A stretch of DNA of 64,000 nucleotides from Streptomyces pinistramenti. GTDB taxonomy: Bacteria; Actinomycetota; Actinomycetes; Streptomycetales; Streptomycetaceae. This document shows, in pieces, positions 46,384-55,865 of this stretch. The translations under genes and the position numbers were made by a program. Where the stretch lies: positions 1 to 64,000 of the forward strand of contig NZ_JAJCXB010000019.1 of the NCBI RefSeq assembly GCF_020564935.1, written 5' to 3'. How positions within the stretch are numbered: position 1 is the stretch's first letter; every line of letters begins with the position of its first letter. A model generated the notes under the pieces. That model did no database searches, was not told the DNA's origin, and worked only from the letters and a program-made list of their open reading frames with translations.

Positions 46384-47730
46384 TCACCGCACGGTCACCC
46401 GCAGACACTCCCGGAAGTCCCTGACGTGCGGGTTGCTTTGGTAGGGCACGAAACGGCGGGCGAGGTGAGGCAGCATGCCGTGGGCGGAGCCCGCGGCCAA
46501 CTGCCGGTGATGCCGCAGGGCCTGGAAGGAGTGGTCCACCGCCGCGTCGATCTCGTGCAGGGCGAGCAGGGTGTGCGCGAGCTGGGCGTGCAGCAGGGCG
46601 CGGGCCTTGTGGTGGTCGACGGGCCGGCAGGCCAGGGAGTTCTCCAGCTCGCCCAGGGCCGACTTGTGCTCGCCCAGGCGCGAGAGCACCTCGGCCCGTT
46701 GGTAGCGCAGGGCGGTCTCCGGATAGCTGGTGAAGGGGCCTTCCGGGCCCGTGGCACGCGCCAGGTGCTTCTCGGCGGTGAGCAGGTCCGCAGCCGCCTC
46801 GCGGTGCCGGCCGGCACCGGCCCGGACGACCGCGCGCCCGGTGTGCAGGAAGGCACGGACGGCGTGGGGCACCGCGGCCCCGGCGAGATCGACGGCTCCC
46901 TCGGCAAGGACGACGGCCCGGTGGTGATCGCCGAGTTGGTGCGCCTGCACGCTCAGGCAGCGCAGGATGATCGCGTAGGAGCCGGTCTCGCCGGCGGCGT
47001 GGGCGAGGTCGAGGGCGACGTCGTAGTAGTGCTGGGCGAGCGCCGGGTGGCCGGTCTCGCCGGTGCGGCCGGCGAGCAGCAGCGTGAGCTGGGCGGCACC
47101 GGTGAGCAGGGAGCGGCGGGCCGCGGGGCGGGCCGGTGCGGTCAGCAGCGGCACCACCCCCGTGGCAAGAAACCCGGCCAGCGCCGGACGGCCGTGGGCG
47201 CCGCCGTACCGCTCCCCCATGAGGGCGGTGCGGATCGCCACCGCCTCCAGCCGTGCCGGGGCGGCGGCGGACGCCTGGGGGGCGCCCGGGTCGGCCGGAG
47301 GAAGTTCCGCGGGCCGGCTGCCCCGCCTGGTGAACGCCGGGGGCGGGGTGGCGCGAACGGCCCGCGCGAGGGCTCCGCGTCGGGTGGGGTCGGCGTCGGC
47401 GTGGCAGAGGGCCGCGAGGCGATGAACCGGGTCGCCGCCGCGCAGCACGGCGCTCAACGCGCCGGCGGCAGCGGGGTCGGTGAGCCCGGTGTCCCGGGGG
47501 GTGATCCTGCGGCCGAGGCGGTGGCTGAGTACCTGGCCTATCAGGTGGACGACCGGAGGGCGGGGGCGTGCTCCGTTGAGCCAACGGGTCACCGAGATGC
47601 GGTCGTAGCGCAGCCGCAGTCCCCTTGTGGTGCCCAGAGCGTTGACGGCTCGGGCGAGGTCGGTGGCGGTCCAGTCGGCCTCGGTCAACAGGGCCGCCAG
47701 CATGCGGTTGGGGTGGCGCGGGGGCGTCAT
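46384..47730 (-). CDS. HTH/TPR-type regulator A (divergent pair)
   Basis: With ATG 47730 (GAGGAA upstream) the protein is 448 aa. The first 80 residues look like a DNA-binding region (LLTEADWTATDLARAVNALG, YDRISVTRWLNGARPRPPVV). The remainder is helical with TPR-like spacing, for example PALAQHYYDVALDLAHAAGE and HHKARALLHAQLAHTLLALH. Such proteins resemble the XRE-type regulators with TPR sensor domains found near Streptomyces biosynthetic clusters. It has the same architecture as the protein encoded by the divergent gene at 48160, which suggests duplication. Confidence 0.7.
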   Translation of the reverse strand: MTPPRHPNRMLAALLTEADWTATDLARAVNALGTTRGLRLRYDRISVTRWLNGARPRPPVVHLIGQVLSHRLGRRITPRDTGLTDPAAAGALSAVLRGGDPVHRLAALCHADADPTRRGALARAVRATPPPAFTRRGSRPAELPPADPGAPQASAAAPARLEAVAIRTALMGERYGGAHGRPALAGFLATGVVPLLTAPARPAARRSLLTGAAQLTLLLAGRTGETGHPALAQHYYDVALDLAHAAGETGSYAIILRCLSVQAHQLGDHHRAVVLAEGAVDLAGAAVPHAVRAFLHTGRAVVRAGAGRHREAAADLLTAEKHLARATGPEGPFTSYPETALRYQRAEVLSRLGEHKSALGELENSLACRPVDHHKARALLHAQLAHTLLALHEIDAAVDHSFQALRHHRQLAAGSAHGMLPHLARRFVPYQSNPHVRDFRECLRVTVR

Positions 47731-48159
47731 GGGCTGTGTTCCTCGCTCACTGGTCAGGCCGGATAGTCTCAGCGAGCACCTGGTGTCACAGCAGCGACTT
47801 TCAACACTTTCACGCTTCCCGCTGGGATCAGGCGTTCCACCTCGGCTCGATTCATGGTTCCTTTGGTGCACGGCCCTTGTCTACGGCTGAACGATTCGCA
47901 AGGGTGCCTATCGGCCACCGTAAGGACGCCCCGGAAGAATTCCGCAGACACCGTCACGGAGCGGTGGCGGTGGTCACACATCCAGCAGACTCAACAGCAT
48001 TCCCAGCAATGGACAGCACTCTCCATGAACTTCCTTCGCCACATCAGTTTCCCCTGTTCCACTCCTCCCGTCGCACTCAGTGGAGCAGGGGGATTTCCGT
48101 CGAATACCGCGGGCCTGACCGTCGGGCCGGAATCCGAGCCTCGGCGACGGGAGCCGTAA
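47731..48159. other. 429 bp divergent intergenic region between two paralogous regulators
   Basis: The region is AT-richer than its flanks and should hold both promoters. Open frames through it are extensions of the regulator on either side without ribosome-binding sites. I see no clear operator palindrome. Confidence 0.4.
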
Positions 48160-49521
48160 GTGGCGCCGCCCCGTCGCCGGAACGAGACCTTGCGGGCCTT
48201 GCTCGCCGAGGCCCGCTGGCCCCAGGCCGCGCTGGCGCGCGCGGTCAACGCCCTTGCCGCGGAAATCGATCTCGACCTGAATTACGACCGAACGGCCGTT
48301 GCCCACTGGCTCAGCGGAACACGCCCGGCGCCCCCGGTACCGGAGCTGATAGCCGAGGCGTTCACCCGCCGCCTGGGCCGCGTGGTCTCCCCGGCCACCA
48401 TGGGGCTCGCCGGTGGCTCCGCCACTCCCGCGGCCGGTCGGCGCCCCGGCTTCAGCACGCCGATAGGGGCCGTGCTCACCGAGCTGTGCAGCACGGAGAA
48501 CGATCCGGCGCGCCGGGCCGCCGCCCGGCTGTTGCCGTACCGGGAGGCGGAGTTGGCGCAGTCGGCCCGGTCCGCGGGCCCGGAGCCGAGGGCGCCGCAC
48601 GGAGCGTTCGACGCCGACGGCGACCTCGGTGTCGTCCGGCTCGCAGTGCGGTTCTTCTCGGCCTCCTTCGACGGGCACGGCGGGCAGCGGACGCGCTCGG
48701 CACTGGCGGCGTACCTCGCGGATGACATCGCGCCGTTGCTCCGCGAGCAGGGCGACGGCGCGCCGCGCCGAGGGCTGCTGGTGGAGGCGTCCCGGCTGTC
48801 GTTCCTGCTGGCGCGGATGCACCAGGACGCCTCCGTCCACGGCCTCGCCCAGCAGCACTTCACCACCGCGCTGCGGCTCGCGGACGAGTCCGGGGACGCG
48901 ACGGCGCGGGCCGTCGTCCTGCGCGGGCTCAGCGCCCAGGGGCTCGCGCTGGGACACCGGCAGAACGCGCTGCACGCTGCCGAGGCGGCGGCCGCCGCCA
49001 CCCGCGGTGGGCCCGATGGCCCGGCCAGGGCGTTCCTGCTGTCCCAGCTCGCGGTGGCGCAGGCGGCCTGCGGACGGCACCGGTCGGCGCGTGCGTCGAT
49101 GGCCGATGCCGAGGGCGCACTGGCCAAGGGCGCGGGTGTCGGCACCGCGGAGCCCTTCACCGCGTACTCACCCGGTTCCTTGGAATTCCAGCAGTCGGAG
49201 GCCCTCCGGTACACGGGCGACCTGCCGGCCGCGCGCACCGCGCTGGCCAACTCCCTGGCGCACCGGTCCACGGCGGACCACCGGGGAATGGCGCTCAGCC
49301 ACGCCCAGCTCGCGGAAATCCTCGTCGGGCTCGGGCACGTGGAAGAAGCCTGCGCCGCCTGGAATTCCTTTCTGGACCACTACGCCCAGCTGCACTCGGG
49401 CTCGGCGGACCAGGCCGCGGGCCGCATGCGGCAACTTCTGACGCCGTTCCGCAAACTCCCGGCGGCGAACGCGGTGTTGTACCGGGCATTCGCCATGACG
49501 TCACCTTCAGCACACTCCTGA
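48160..49521 (+). CDS. HTH/TPR-type regulator B (divergent pair)
   Basis: GTG 48160, with GACGGGAG upstream, gives 453 aa. The N-terminal LLAEARWPQAALARAVNALA and YDRTAVAHWLSGTRPAPPVP parallel the same region in regulator A. A helical TPR-like body follows: HGLAQQHFTTALRLADESGD and HRGMALSHAQLAEILVGLGH. The gene is immediately upstream of the seven-gene acyl assembly locus (128 bp), so it is a likely pathway regulator. The signal sensed is unknown. Confidence 0.7.
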   Translation: MAPPRRRNETLRALLAEARWPQAALARAVNALAAEIDLDLNYDRTAVAHWLSGTRPAPPVPELIAEAFTRRLGRVVSPATMGLAGGSATPAAGRRPGFSTPIGAVLTELCSTENDPARRAAARLLPYREAELAQSARSAGPEPRAPHGAFDADGDLGVVRLAVRFFSASFDGHGGQRTRSALAAYLADDIAPLLREQGDGAPRRGLLVEASRLSFLLARMHQDASVHGLAQQHFTTALRLADESGDATARAVVLRGLSAQGLALGHRQNALHAAEAAAAATRGGPDGPARAFLLSQLAVAQAACGRHRSARASMADAEGALAKGAGVGTAEPFTAYSPGSLEFQQSEALRYTGDLPAARTALANSLAHRSTADHRGMALSHAQLAEILVGLGHVEEACAAWNSFLDHYAQLHSGSADQAAGRMRQLLTPFRKLPAANAVLYRAFAMTSPSAHS

Positions 49522-49649
49522 TACGGGCCCGTGGTCTGCGGTTTCACCCCCTTCAACAGTCCCGTTCGGGAAATCGCGGACATGACCCCGGCAGCCGATG
49601 TTGAATGACATGACATCGACCGGAAGCCACCGGAAATGGGGTAGGAGAA

Positions 49650-50720
49650 ATGCGTGGCCATACCGTGGTCACCCCTGGGAATGACGACCTTGCACCACCG
49701 CAGATCGTCCATGTATTCCCTGGACAGGGTGACTTCGCGATAAGCCCGTTGGTACGGGCACTTCGGGCGCATACCGCTGTGCGGAATGGTGTGCGCGAGG
49801 TATTCGAAGAAACCGATGAGGTGGGCGCCGAATTCGGAATCCCGCCCTTGGCGAAGGAAATGCTGGGCGAGGATCCGCCCACGGGACGGGAGCTGGCGGC
49901 CCGGCCCGTCGGAACGTTACAACTGGCCCTGTTCTGCTCGTCGGTGGCCGTGCACCGCGCGCTGCGCTCCGTCGGGTTCGGCCCGGACCAGGTGCTCGGG
50001 GTGAGCTTCGGCGAGATCGCCGCCCTCACCGCAGCCGGGGTCTTCACGCTCGCCGACGGCGCCCGGATCGCGTGCCTGCTGGCGCGTCAACTCGCCTGCT
50101 GTGAAGGGGGGATGACGCTGATCGGTGCCGGGGAGGACATCGCGCGGGAGCTGTTGCGCGCGGCCGGTCGCGCCGATCTGGCGGTGGCGTGCGTGAACGG
50201 GCCCGGCGAGACCATCGTCAGCGGCCCGCTGCCTGGCCTGTGGACGCTGGAGGAGCAGGCCGCGCGGCGTTGCGTCCCGGCGTCCCGGCTGCGGCTGCCG
50301 TTCTCCTCCCACCACCCCGCGCTGACCGGGCCCGCGGACGCCTTCGCCGCCGCGATCGGGCCGCTCGCCGCACGCCCGGCGCGGCTGCCGGTCCTCTCCG
50401 CGGTGCACGGCGGACGCTACGGCCCCGGGGACGACCTCCACCGGGGCATGGCCAACTGCCTGGTCCGCCCCGTGCGGATGCCGCCGGTGGTCCGCCAGGC
50501 GGCATCCGGCGGCCGTGTCGTCTTCGTCGAGGCGGGCACCGGCCAGGCCCTGACCCGCAACATCCGGCAGATCCTGCCACCCGGCGTGGCCACCGCCCAC
50601 GCGCCGCTCGCCGACGCCGCCTTCCCCTGGCCACCGCCCGGAACCGGCCCGGCCGCCCGCCCCTCACGCACCACCCTCTGGAGCCACCACGATGACCACC
50701 CGCACCACGCCACCCGGTGA
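49650..50720 (+). CDS. Malonyl/acyl-CoA:ACP acyltransferase-like protein
   Basis: ATG 49650 behind GTAGGAGA gives 356 aa. The fold is that of FabD-type acyltransferases: IVHVFPGQG at the start, the nucleophile motif GVSFGEIAAL with Ser, and the region FSSHHPAL with the catalytic His. In FabD the motif is GHSLGE; here the His next to the Ser is Val, which may alter substrate choice. Probably it loads malonyl or another acyl group on the ACP encoded downstream. The last 29 bp overlap the next gene. First gene of the operon. Confidence 0.8.
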   Translation: MRGHTVVTPGNDDLAPPQIVHVFPGQGDFAISPLVRALRAHTAVRNGVREVFEETDEVGAEFGIPPLAKEMLGEDPPTGRELAARPVGTLQLALFCSSVAVHRALRSVGFGPDQVLGVSFGEIAALTAAGVFTLADGARIACLLARQLACCEGGMTLIGAGEDIARELLRAAGRADLAVACVNGPGETIVSGPLPGLWTLEEQAARRCVPASRLRLPFSSHHPALTGPADAFAAAIGPLAARPARLPVLSAVHGGRYGPGDDLHRGMANCLVRPVRMPPVVRQAASGGRVVFVEAGTGQALTRNIRQILPPGVATAHAPLADAAFPWPPPGTGPAARPSRTTLWSHHDDHPHHATR

Positions 50721-52536
50721 ACTGGCCGACCTCATCGGCGGTTCCGGCCCCCACACCGCACTGCGCAACCGCCTGCTGACCGCCCTGGCCGCCGACCGCA
50801 CACACTCCGCCGACGTCACCGAGGACCGCGCCCGCCGCGTACACCGGCGGCTGCGGCTGCTCGCCGGCAACCTGCCGACGGTCGCCGAGCTGTTCCGCGA
50901 TCCGGAGCAACTGGCGGTGCTCAGCGAGTGCGCGGCGCTCGCCGACCCGCCCCTCTACATGACCGTCGTCAACCACTACGTGCTGTGCCTGGGGTCCGTC
51001 ATGGCCCTGACCGACGACCCGGCGGGAATCGGCGCGCCATGGCGCGCGCTGGCCGCCGGCCGCTCCAAGGGCGTGTTCCTGGTGACCGAGATCGGGGACG
51101 CCAGCAGCCACCTCGGCACCCGGACCACCGCCCGATTCGACCCGGCCACCGGGGAGTTCGTGCTCAGCACGCCGTCGGCGGGCGCGGCGAAGTTCTCCGG
51201 TGTCGGCGGGTCCGGCGTGCCGCAGACGGCCGTGGTGTGCGCCCGCGTCCAGGCCGGCGGGAGCGACCGCGGGGTGTTCTCGTTCGTGGTGGAACTCACC
51301 GACGACGCGGGCCCGCTGCCTGGTGTGACGGTCTCGCCCACCGTCGAGGCGCCGTCGCTGCCGCTGGATTACGCGCTGGTGCGGTTCGACAGCGTCCGGG
51401 TGCCGTACCGCCAGTGGCTGCGCGACGGGGCGCGCATCGACGCGGACCACAGCTTCCACGATCCGCTCGGTGGGCAGGACGCCCGGCTGGCGCGGACCCT
51501 GTCCGTCGGCCAGGCCCTGTGGGCGACGCTGCCTTCGGCGGTCGCCACCGTGGCCCGCCAGTGTTCCGTGCAGGCGCTGCGCTTCTCCGCGCACCGCCGG
51601 GCGCACGGCCGGCTGGCACCCGGCACCCGTGTGCTGGACCTGCGCAATCAGCAGCACGCCCTGCTCGGGGCGCTGGCCGAGTCGTTCGCGCTGACCTGTG
51701 CCGGGCGGAGCGCGCAGGACCTGTGGGCCCGCTCGCGCGCCGCCGGTGCCCGCCACACCCCCGCGCCACGCACGGAGGGAATGACCTTCTCCCCGTGGAC
51801 CGTCGTGGACCGGCCGCTGGCGGCACTCAAGGCGGTCACGGTGCGCGGCGCCGTCCGGGTGGCCGGCGAGTGCCGGCACCGCTGCGGGCTCGCCGGATTC
51901 CTCGGCCCCAACGGGCTCGACGGCTACCACGGCTTCGCCGACGCCTTCGAAACCGCGGGCGGCGACAGCCAGTTGATCCTGTTGGACGCCGGGCGCGCGC
52001 TCGCCCAGGAGACGGACGAGGGCCGGCCGGCCGGGCCGCTGCCCGACGCGCCTGCGAACCACTCCGGGTGGTGGCCGGCCGTCGCCCGCGCCCAGGAGGC
52101 ACGGTTGCGGAGCGACCTGCACCGCACCGTCCAGCAGCGCACCCGGGCCGGCCTGACCGGCCTGGCGCTGTGGAACCCACTGCTGGCCACGGCCCACGAA
52201 CTCGGCGAGGCATACGGCACCCGGCTGGTCGCGGACGCGGTCGCGGCCACCGTCGAAGCCGTCCGTGATCCCGAACTCCGTTTCGTCATCGAGACGTTGG
52301 CGGCCCTGCACGGTGCCGTGGCGGCGCGCCGGTCGGCCGGTGGACTGCTGACGGCGGGCACACTCGCGCCGGCCGCCGTCCGCGCTCTGCCCGAGGTGAT
52401 CGACGGCCTCTGCGACCGCCTGCTGCCCCAACTCCCCCTGCTGTGGGAGGCGATGGGCGCGCCGCCGGGCGCAGTCGATACGCCGCTGGGCGCCGACGAC
52501 TACGCCGCCGCCCTCCACGCCCATCTCGCCCGGTGA
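50692..52536 (+). CDS. Acyl-CoA oxidase/dehydrogenase-like flavoprotein
   Basis: The 614-aa length and features such as FLVTEIGDASSHLGTRTTAR, FVLSTPSAGAAKFSGVGGSG and HRRAHGRLAPGTRVLDLRNQ match actinobacterial acyl-CoA oxidases (ACOX), including the Aco protein of avenolide synthesis. The flavin-binding region and the substrate Glu region are plausible but not confirmed by eye. It should introduce an alpha,beta double bond into an acyl thioester, either CoA- or ACP-bound. It is translationally coupled to the acyltransferase and followed by the KAS III gene. Confidence 0.8.
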   Translation: MTTRTTPPGELADLIGGSGPHTALRNRLLTALAADRTHSADVTEDRARRVHRRLRLLAGNLPTVAELFRDPEQLAVLSECAALADPPLYMTVVNHYVLCLGSVMALTDDPAGIGAPWRALAAGRSKGVFLVTEIGDASSHLGTRTTARFDPATGEFVLSTPSAGAAKFSGVGGSGVPQTAVVCARVQAGGSDRGVFSFVVELTDDAGPLPGVTVSPTVEAPSLPLDYALVRFDSVRVPYRQWLRDGARIDADHSFHDPLGGQDARLARTLSVGQALWATLPSAVATVARQCSVQALRFSAHRRAHGRLAPGTRVLDLRNQQHALLGALAESFALTCAGRSAQDLWARSRAAGARHTPAPRTEGMTFSPWTVVDRPLAALKAVTVRGAVRVAGECRHRCGLAGFLGPNGLDGYHGFADAFETAGGDSQLILLDAGRALAQETDEGRPAGPLPDAPANHSGWWPAVARAQEARLRSDLHRTVQQRTRAGLTGLALWNPLLATAHELGEAYGTRLVADAVAATVEAVRDPELRFVIETLAALHGAVAARRSAGGLLTAGTLAPAAVRALPEVIDGLCDRLLPQLPLLWEAMGAPPGAVDTPLGADDYAAALHAHLAR

Positions 52537-52550
52537 CCGGAAAGGCCGTC

Positions 52551-53600
52551 ATGTTCTCCTCTCCCTCCCCCGCCCCGCGCATCGGTGTCCTGGGCACCGG
52601 CACCTACCTGCCGCACGGCACCCGCAGCAACGAGGACGTCGCCGCCGAGGCCGGCGTCACCCCGGAGTGGATCGCCCAGCGCACCGGGGTCCACACGCGG
52701 CACGTCGCCGCCGCCGACCAGGCCGCATCCGACCTGGCGGCGCGCGCGGTCCGCGCCGCGGTGGCCGCCGCCGGCATCGACATCGACCAGCTCGACGTGC
52801 TGATCGCCGCCACCTCCACCCCCGACGAACTGGGCCCCTCCACCGCCTGCCGCATCCAGGCGCTGACCGGTGCCCGGAACGCGGTCGCCCTCGACGTCAG
52901 TGCCGCCTGCGCCGGGTGGCTGTTCGCCGCCAGCGTGGCGCACGACTGGCTGCGCGGCAGCGGCGGCGCCCGCTACGCGGCAGTCGTCGGCGTGGAGGCG
53001 TACTCGAAGTTCCTCGACCCCACCGACCGGGGCACGGCGGTGCTCTTCGCGGACGGCGCGGCCGCCACGGTGCTGGGGCCCGTCCAGGACGGCGCCGGCT
53101 TCAGCGGCTTCCGCCTCGGCTCGGACGGCACCGGCGCCCACCACGTGCTGATCCCGGCCGGCGGCAGCCGCGCCCCCGCCAGCCCCGCCACCCTCGACGC
53201 GCACCGGCACCACGTCCACATGGACGGCCGCGCGGTCCGGGACTTCATCGCCGACGTCTTCCCCCGGCTCGTCCGCGAGACCCTGACCCGCAACGGCCTG
53301 CGCCTGACGGACATCGACGCGTTCATCACCCATCAGCCCAACCCCGTCCTGCTGCGCGACCTCGGCGAGCGCATCGGCATCCCGGACGGGCGGCTGATCA
53401 TCGTCGGCGACGAGGTCGGCAACATCGGTGCCGCCAGCGCCCCGTACGCCCTGGCCGGGGCCGCCGCCGCCGGACGGCTGCCGCTCGGCGGCCGGATCCT
53501 GCTGGCCGTCTTCGGCGCCGGGATGACCTGGGGCAGCGCCCTGCTGACCTGGACCGGCGCGCCCACCATCCGCATCGCGCCCGCCCGCACCCACGCGTGA
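52551..53600 (+). CDS. KAS III-like ketosynthase 1
   Basis: ATG 52551 behind GGAAAGG gives 349 aa. The Cys-His-Asn triad is intact: DVSAACAGW (Cys 120), ITHQPNP (His 261) and GDEVGNIGAAS (Asn 291). FabH enzymes prime chains from acyl-CoA and malonyl-ACP. HQPN replaces the typical HQAN. This protein and the second KAS III differ in sequence and probably use different primers or one acts as an acyltransferase. The product of GTG 52533 would also be in frame, but the ATG fits the ribosome-binding site better. Confidence 0.88.
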   Translation: MFSSPSPAPRIGVLGTGTYLPHGTRSNEDVAAEAGVTPEWIAQRTGVHTRHVAAADQAASDLAARAVRAAVAAAGIDIDQLDVLIAATSTPDELGPSTACRIQALTGARNAVALDVSAACAGWLFAASVAHDWLRGSGGARYAAVVGVEAYSKFLDPTDRGTAVLFADGAAATVLGPVQDGAGFSGFRLGSDGTGAHHVLIPAGGSRAPASPATLDAHRHHVHMDGRAVRDFIADVFPRLVRETLTRNGLRLTDIDAFITHQPNPVLLRDLGERIGIPDGRLIIVGDEVGNIGAASAPYALAGAAAAGRLPLGGRILLAVFGAGMTWGSALLTWTGAPTIRIAPARTHA

Positions 53601-53640
53601 GCGCCTCCCTCCCGATCCACGCACGGCAAAGGAGTTCCGC

Positions 53641-54483
53641 ATGACGACGAACCATGACCCGTTCCGGCTGGACGGTGCCCGCACCCTGGTCACCGGCGCC
53701 TCCCGGGGCATCGGCAAGGCCACCGCGCTGGCCCTCGCCCGTGCCGGTGCCGACCTGGCGCTGTCCGCGCGCAGCCGGGGCGCGCTCAAGGAGACCGCCG
53801 CGCTGGTGGAGGACGAGGGGCGGCCCGCGGTACTCGTTCCCGGTGACCTCGCCGAACCGGGCGCCGCTGAGGCGGTGGTGGACGAGGCGGCGGCCGCGCT
53901 CGGCGGACTCGACGTCGTGGTCCACAACGCCGGTGTGCTGCCCTGCCAGGAGGACGGCACCCCCACCCTGGTGCCGCTCCAGGAGTCCGACCAGGCCGAT
54001 TGGGACCATGTGCTGTCGGTCAACCTCAACGCCACCGCGGCACTGTGCCGGCGGGCCCACACCCACCTCACCGGTTCGTCGCGGGCCAGCGTGGTGCTGA
54101 TGTCCTCGCTGGCCGCGGTCGTCGGCACCCCGCGGATGGAGGCGTACGGCGCCTCCAAGGCGGCGCAGATCGCGTTGGCCCGCAGCCTGGCGGTGGGCTG
54201 GGCGCGCCAGGGCATCCGGGTCAATGCCCTGTGCCCCGGCTGGACCCGGACGGACATGACGTCCTTCGCCTATTCCTTGGCACCTCTGTCGGACTGGCTG
54301 ACCGCACACGTTCCGCTGGGCCGCTGGGCGGAGCCGGACGAAGTCGCCCACGCCGCGCTGTTCCTCGCCTCGCCGGCCGCGTCCTACCTCACCGGGCAGG
54401 CGCTGGTGCTCGACGGCGGGGTCTCCGTCCCCGACGGCGGCCTGGCCGGCATCGCCAAGCCGCCCTCCCCGTTCCCCGCCTGA
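53641..54483 (+). CDS. SDR-family 3-oxoacyl reductase-like protein
   Basis: The 280-aa protein has the NADP motif TGASRGIG (18-25), NNAG-like HNAG (95-98), catalytic Ser 155/156, Tyr 169 and Lys 173 in YGASK. The C-terminal end, YLTGQALVLDGGVSVPDGG, is typical of FabG-like enzymes. It probably reduces a beta-keto acyl-ACP formed by the ketosynthases. An AAAGGAG site precedes the ATG. Its neighbours on both sides are KAS III genes. Confidence 0.88.
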   Translation: MTTNHDPFRLDGARTLVTGASRGIGKATALALARAGADLALSARSRGALKETAALVEDEGRPAVLVPGDLAEPGAAEAVVDEAAAALGGLDVVVHNAGVLPCQEDGTPTLVPLQESDQADWDHVLSVNLNATAALCRRAHTHLTGSSRASVVLMSSLAAVVGTPRMEAYGASKAAQIALARSLAVGWARQGIRVNALCPGWTRTDMTSFAYSLAPLSDWLTAHVPLGRWAEPDEVAHAALFLASPAASYLTGQALVLDGGVSVPDGGLAGIAKPPSPFPA

Positions 54484-54510
54484 CCGCCCGCGTACCAAGG
54501 AGCGTCCGCC

Positions 54511-55626
54511 ATGACAAAGGTGAGCCCCACCGCCGTGATCAACGGCCTGGGCAGTTGCCTGCCGCCGCGGGTACTGACCAATGACGACGTCCGGCGCCGC
54601 GGTGTACTGGACACCAGCGACGCGTGGATCCGCTCCCGCACCGGAATAGCCCGGCGCCGGGCGGCCGATGACGACATCAGCACCGGCGACCTCGCGGTGG
54701 CCGCCGGCCGGGCCGCGCAGGAGTCCGCCGCGGCCCGCGCGGACCTGGTGCTGGTGGCCACCACCACCCCCGACCGGCGCTGCCCGGCGACCGCGCCGGA
54801 GGTCGCCGACCGGCTGGGCCTGGGCACCGTGCCCGCCTTCGACCTGTCGGCGGTCTGCTCCGGCTTCCTCTACGGCCTCGTCGTGGCCACCGCCCTGATC
54901 CGCACCGGAGTCTGCACCCGGCCGCTGGTGATCGGCGCCGAGACCTACTCCCGGATCATCGACCCGTTGGACCGGGACACCGCGGTGATCTTCGGGGACG
55001 GCGCCGGCGCGGTGCTGCTGCGTGCCGGCGACCGCGCCGAGCCGGGCGCACTCGCCGGCACCGACTGGGGCGCCGACGGCACCGGCGCCGACCTCATCGC
55101 GATCACCGCCGGCGGCGCACGGCAGCCCGATCCGGCGCACCGGATGAGCCGCGAGGAACGCTACTTCCGGATGCGCGGCCGCGAGGTCTACGGGCAGGCG
55201 GTGCGCCGGATGACGGAGTCTTCCCGCGCCGTGCTGGCGAAGGCCGGCTGGCCGCCGGCCTCGGTCGGCGCGTTCATCGGCCACCAGGCCAACCAACGCA
55301 TCCTCGACTCGGTCGCCGACCGGGTCGGGATCCCGCCGCGGCACTGCTACGGCAACCTCCACGACGTCGGCAACACCGCCGCCGCGTCCATCCCGCTGGC
55401 CCTCGCCGACACCGCCGCCCACCGCCGTGTACGGCCCGGCACCCCCACCCTTCTGACCGCTTTCGGCGGCGGCCTGACCTGGGCCTCGGCCGCTATGACC
55501 TGGCCCGCGGCCCGTCCCTGCGACCGCCCCCCGGAACCCCGCGCCACCGGTTCCACAGCCTCTCCCACCGCCCGATCCACACACCGGAGGAACCCCTCAT
55601 GGCCGCTGTCTACGACCACCTCGTGA
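54511..55626 (+). CDS. KAS III-like ketosynthase 2
   Basis: This is a 371-aa FabH-type enzyme with Cys 116 (DLSAVCSGF), His 258 (IGHQANQRI) and Asn 288 (HDVGNTAAAS), a canonical triad. It ends in a Pro/Arg/Ser-rich tail of about 35 residues that overlaps the ACP gene by 28 bp. ATG 54511 follows AAGGAGCG. It probably starts the chain with a small acyl-CoA. The overlap argues for coupled translation with the ACP. Confidence 0.88.
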   Translation: MTKVSPTAVINGLGSCLPPRVLTNDDVRRRGVLDTSDAWIRSRTGIARRRAADDDISTGDLAVAAGRAAQESAAARADLVLVATTTPDRRCPATAPEVADRLGLGTVPAFDLSAVCSGFLYGLVVATALIRTGVCTRPLVIGAETYSRIIDPLDRDTAVIFGDGAGAVLLRAGDRAEPGALAGTDWGADGTGADLIAITAGGARQPDPAHRMSREERYFRMRGREVYGQAVRRMTESSRAVLAKAGWPPASVGAFIGHQANQRILDSVADRVGIPPRHCYGNLHDVGNTAAASIPLALADTAAHRRVRPGTPTLLTAFGGGLTWASAAMTWPAARPCDRPPEPRATGSTASPTARSTHRRNPSWPLSTTTS

Positions 55627-55865
55627 CCGTCCTCACCGACAAGTTCGAGGTGGATGCCGAGGAGATCCGCCCCGATATGACGCTCGCCGGGCTGGAGTTG
55701 GACTCCCTCGCCATCGTCGAGCTGTACGTCACCCTCCAGGAACACTGGGGCGTGCCGTTGGCGGAGGACGACTCCGCCGCCGACCTGACCGTGGAGCAGG
55801 TGGCACAGGCCGTGACCGCCCAGCTGCCCGCCGGCGACGCCGACCGCGACGGAGCCCCGCGGTGA
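55599..55865 (+). CDS. Acyl carrier protein
   Basis: The 88-aa, acidic protein carries the phosphopantetheine site LELDSLAIVEL (Ser 36). ATG 55599 follows CGGAGG. Being the only carrier in the operon, it should hold the growing acyl chain for both KAS III proteins, the SDR and the KAS II. Its stop overlaps the next start (GTGA). Confidence 0.92.
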   Translation: MAAVYDHLVTVLTDKFEVDAEEIRPDMTLAGLELDSLAIVELYVTLQEHWGVPLAEDDSAADLTVEQVAQAVTAQLPAGDADRDGAPR

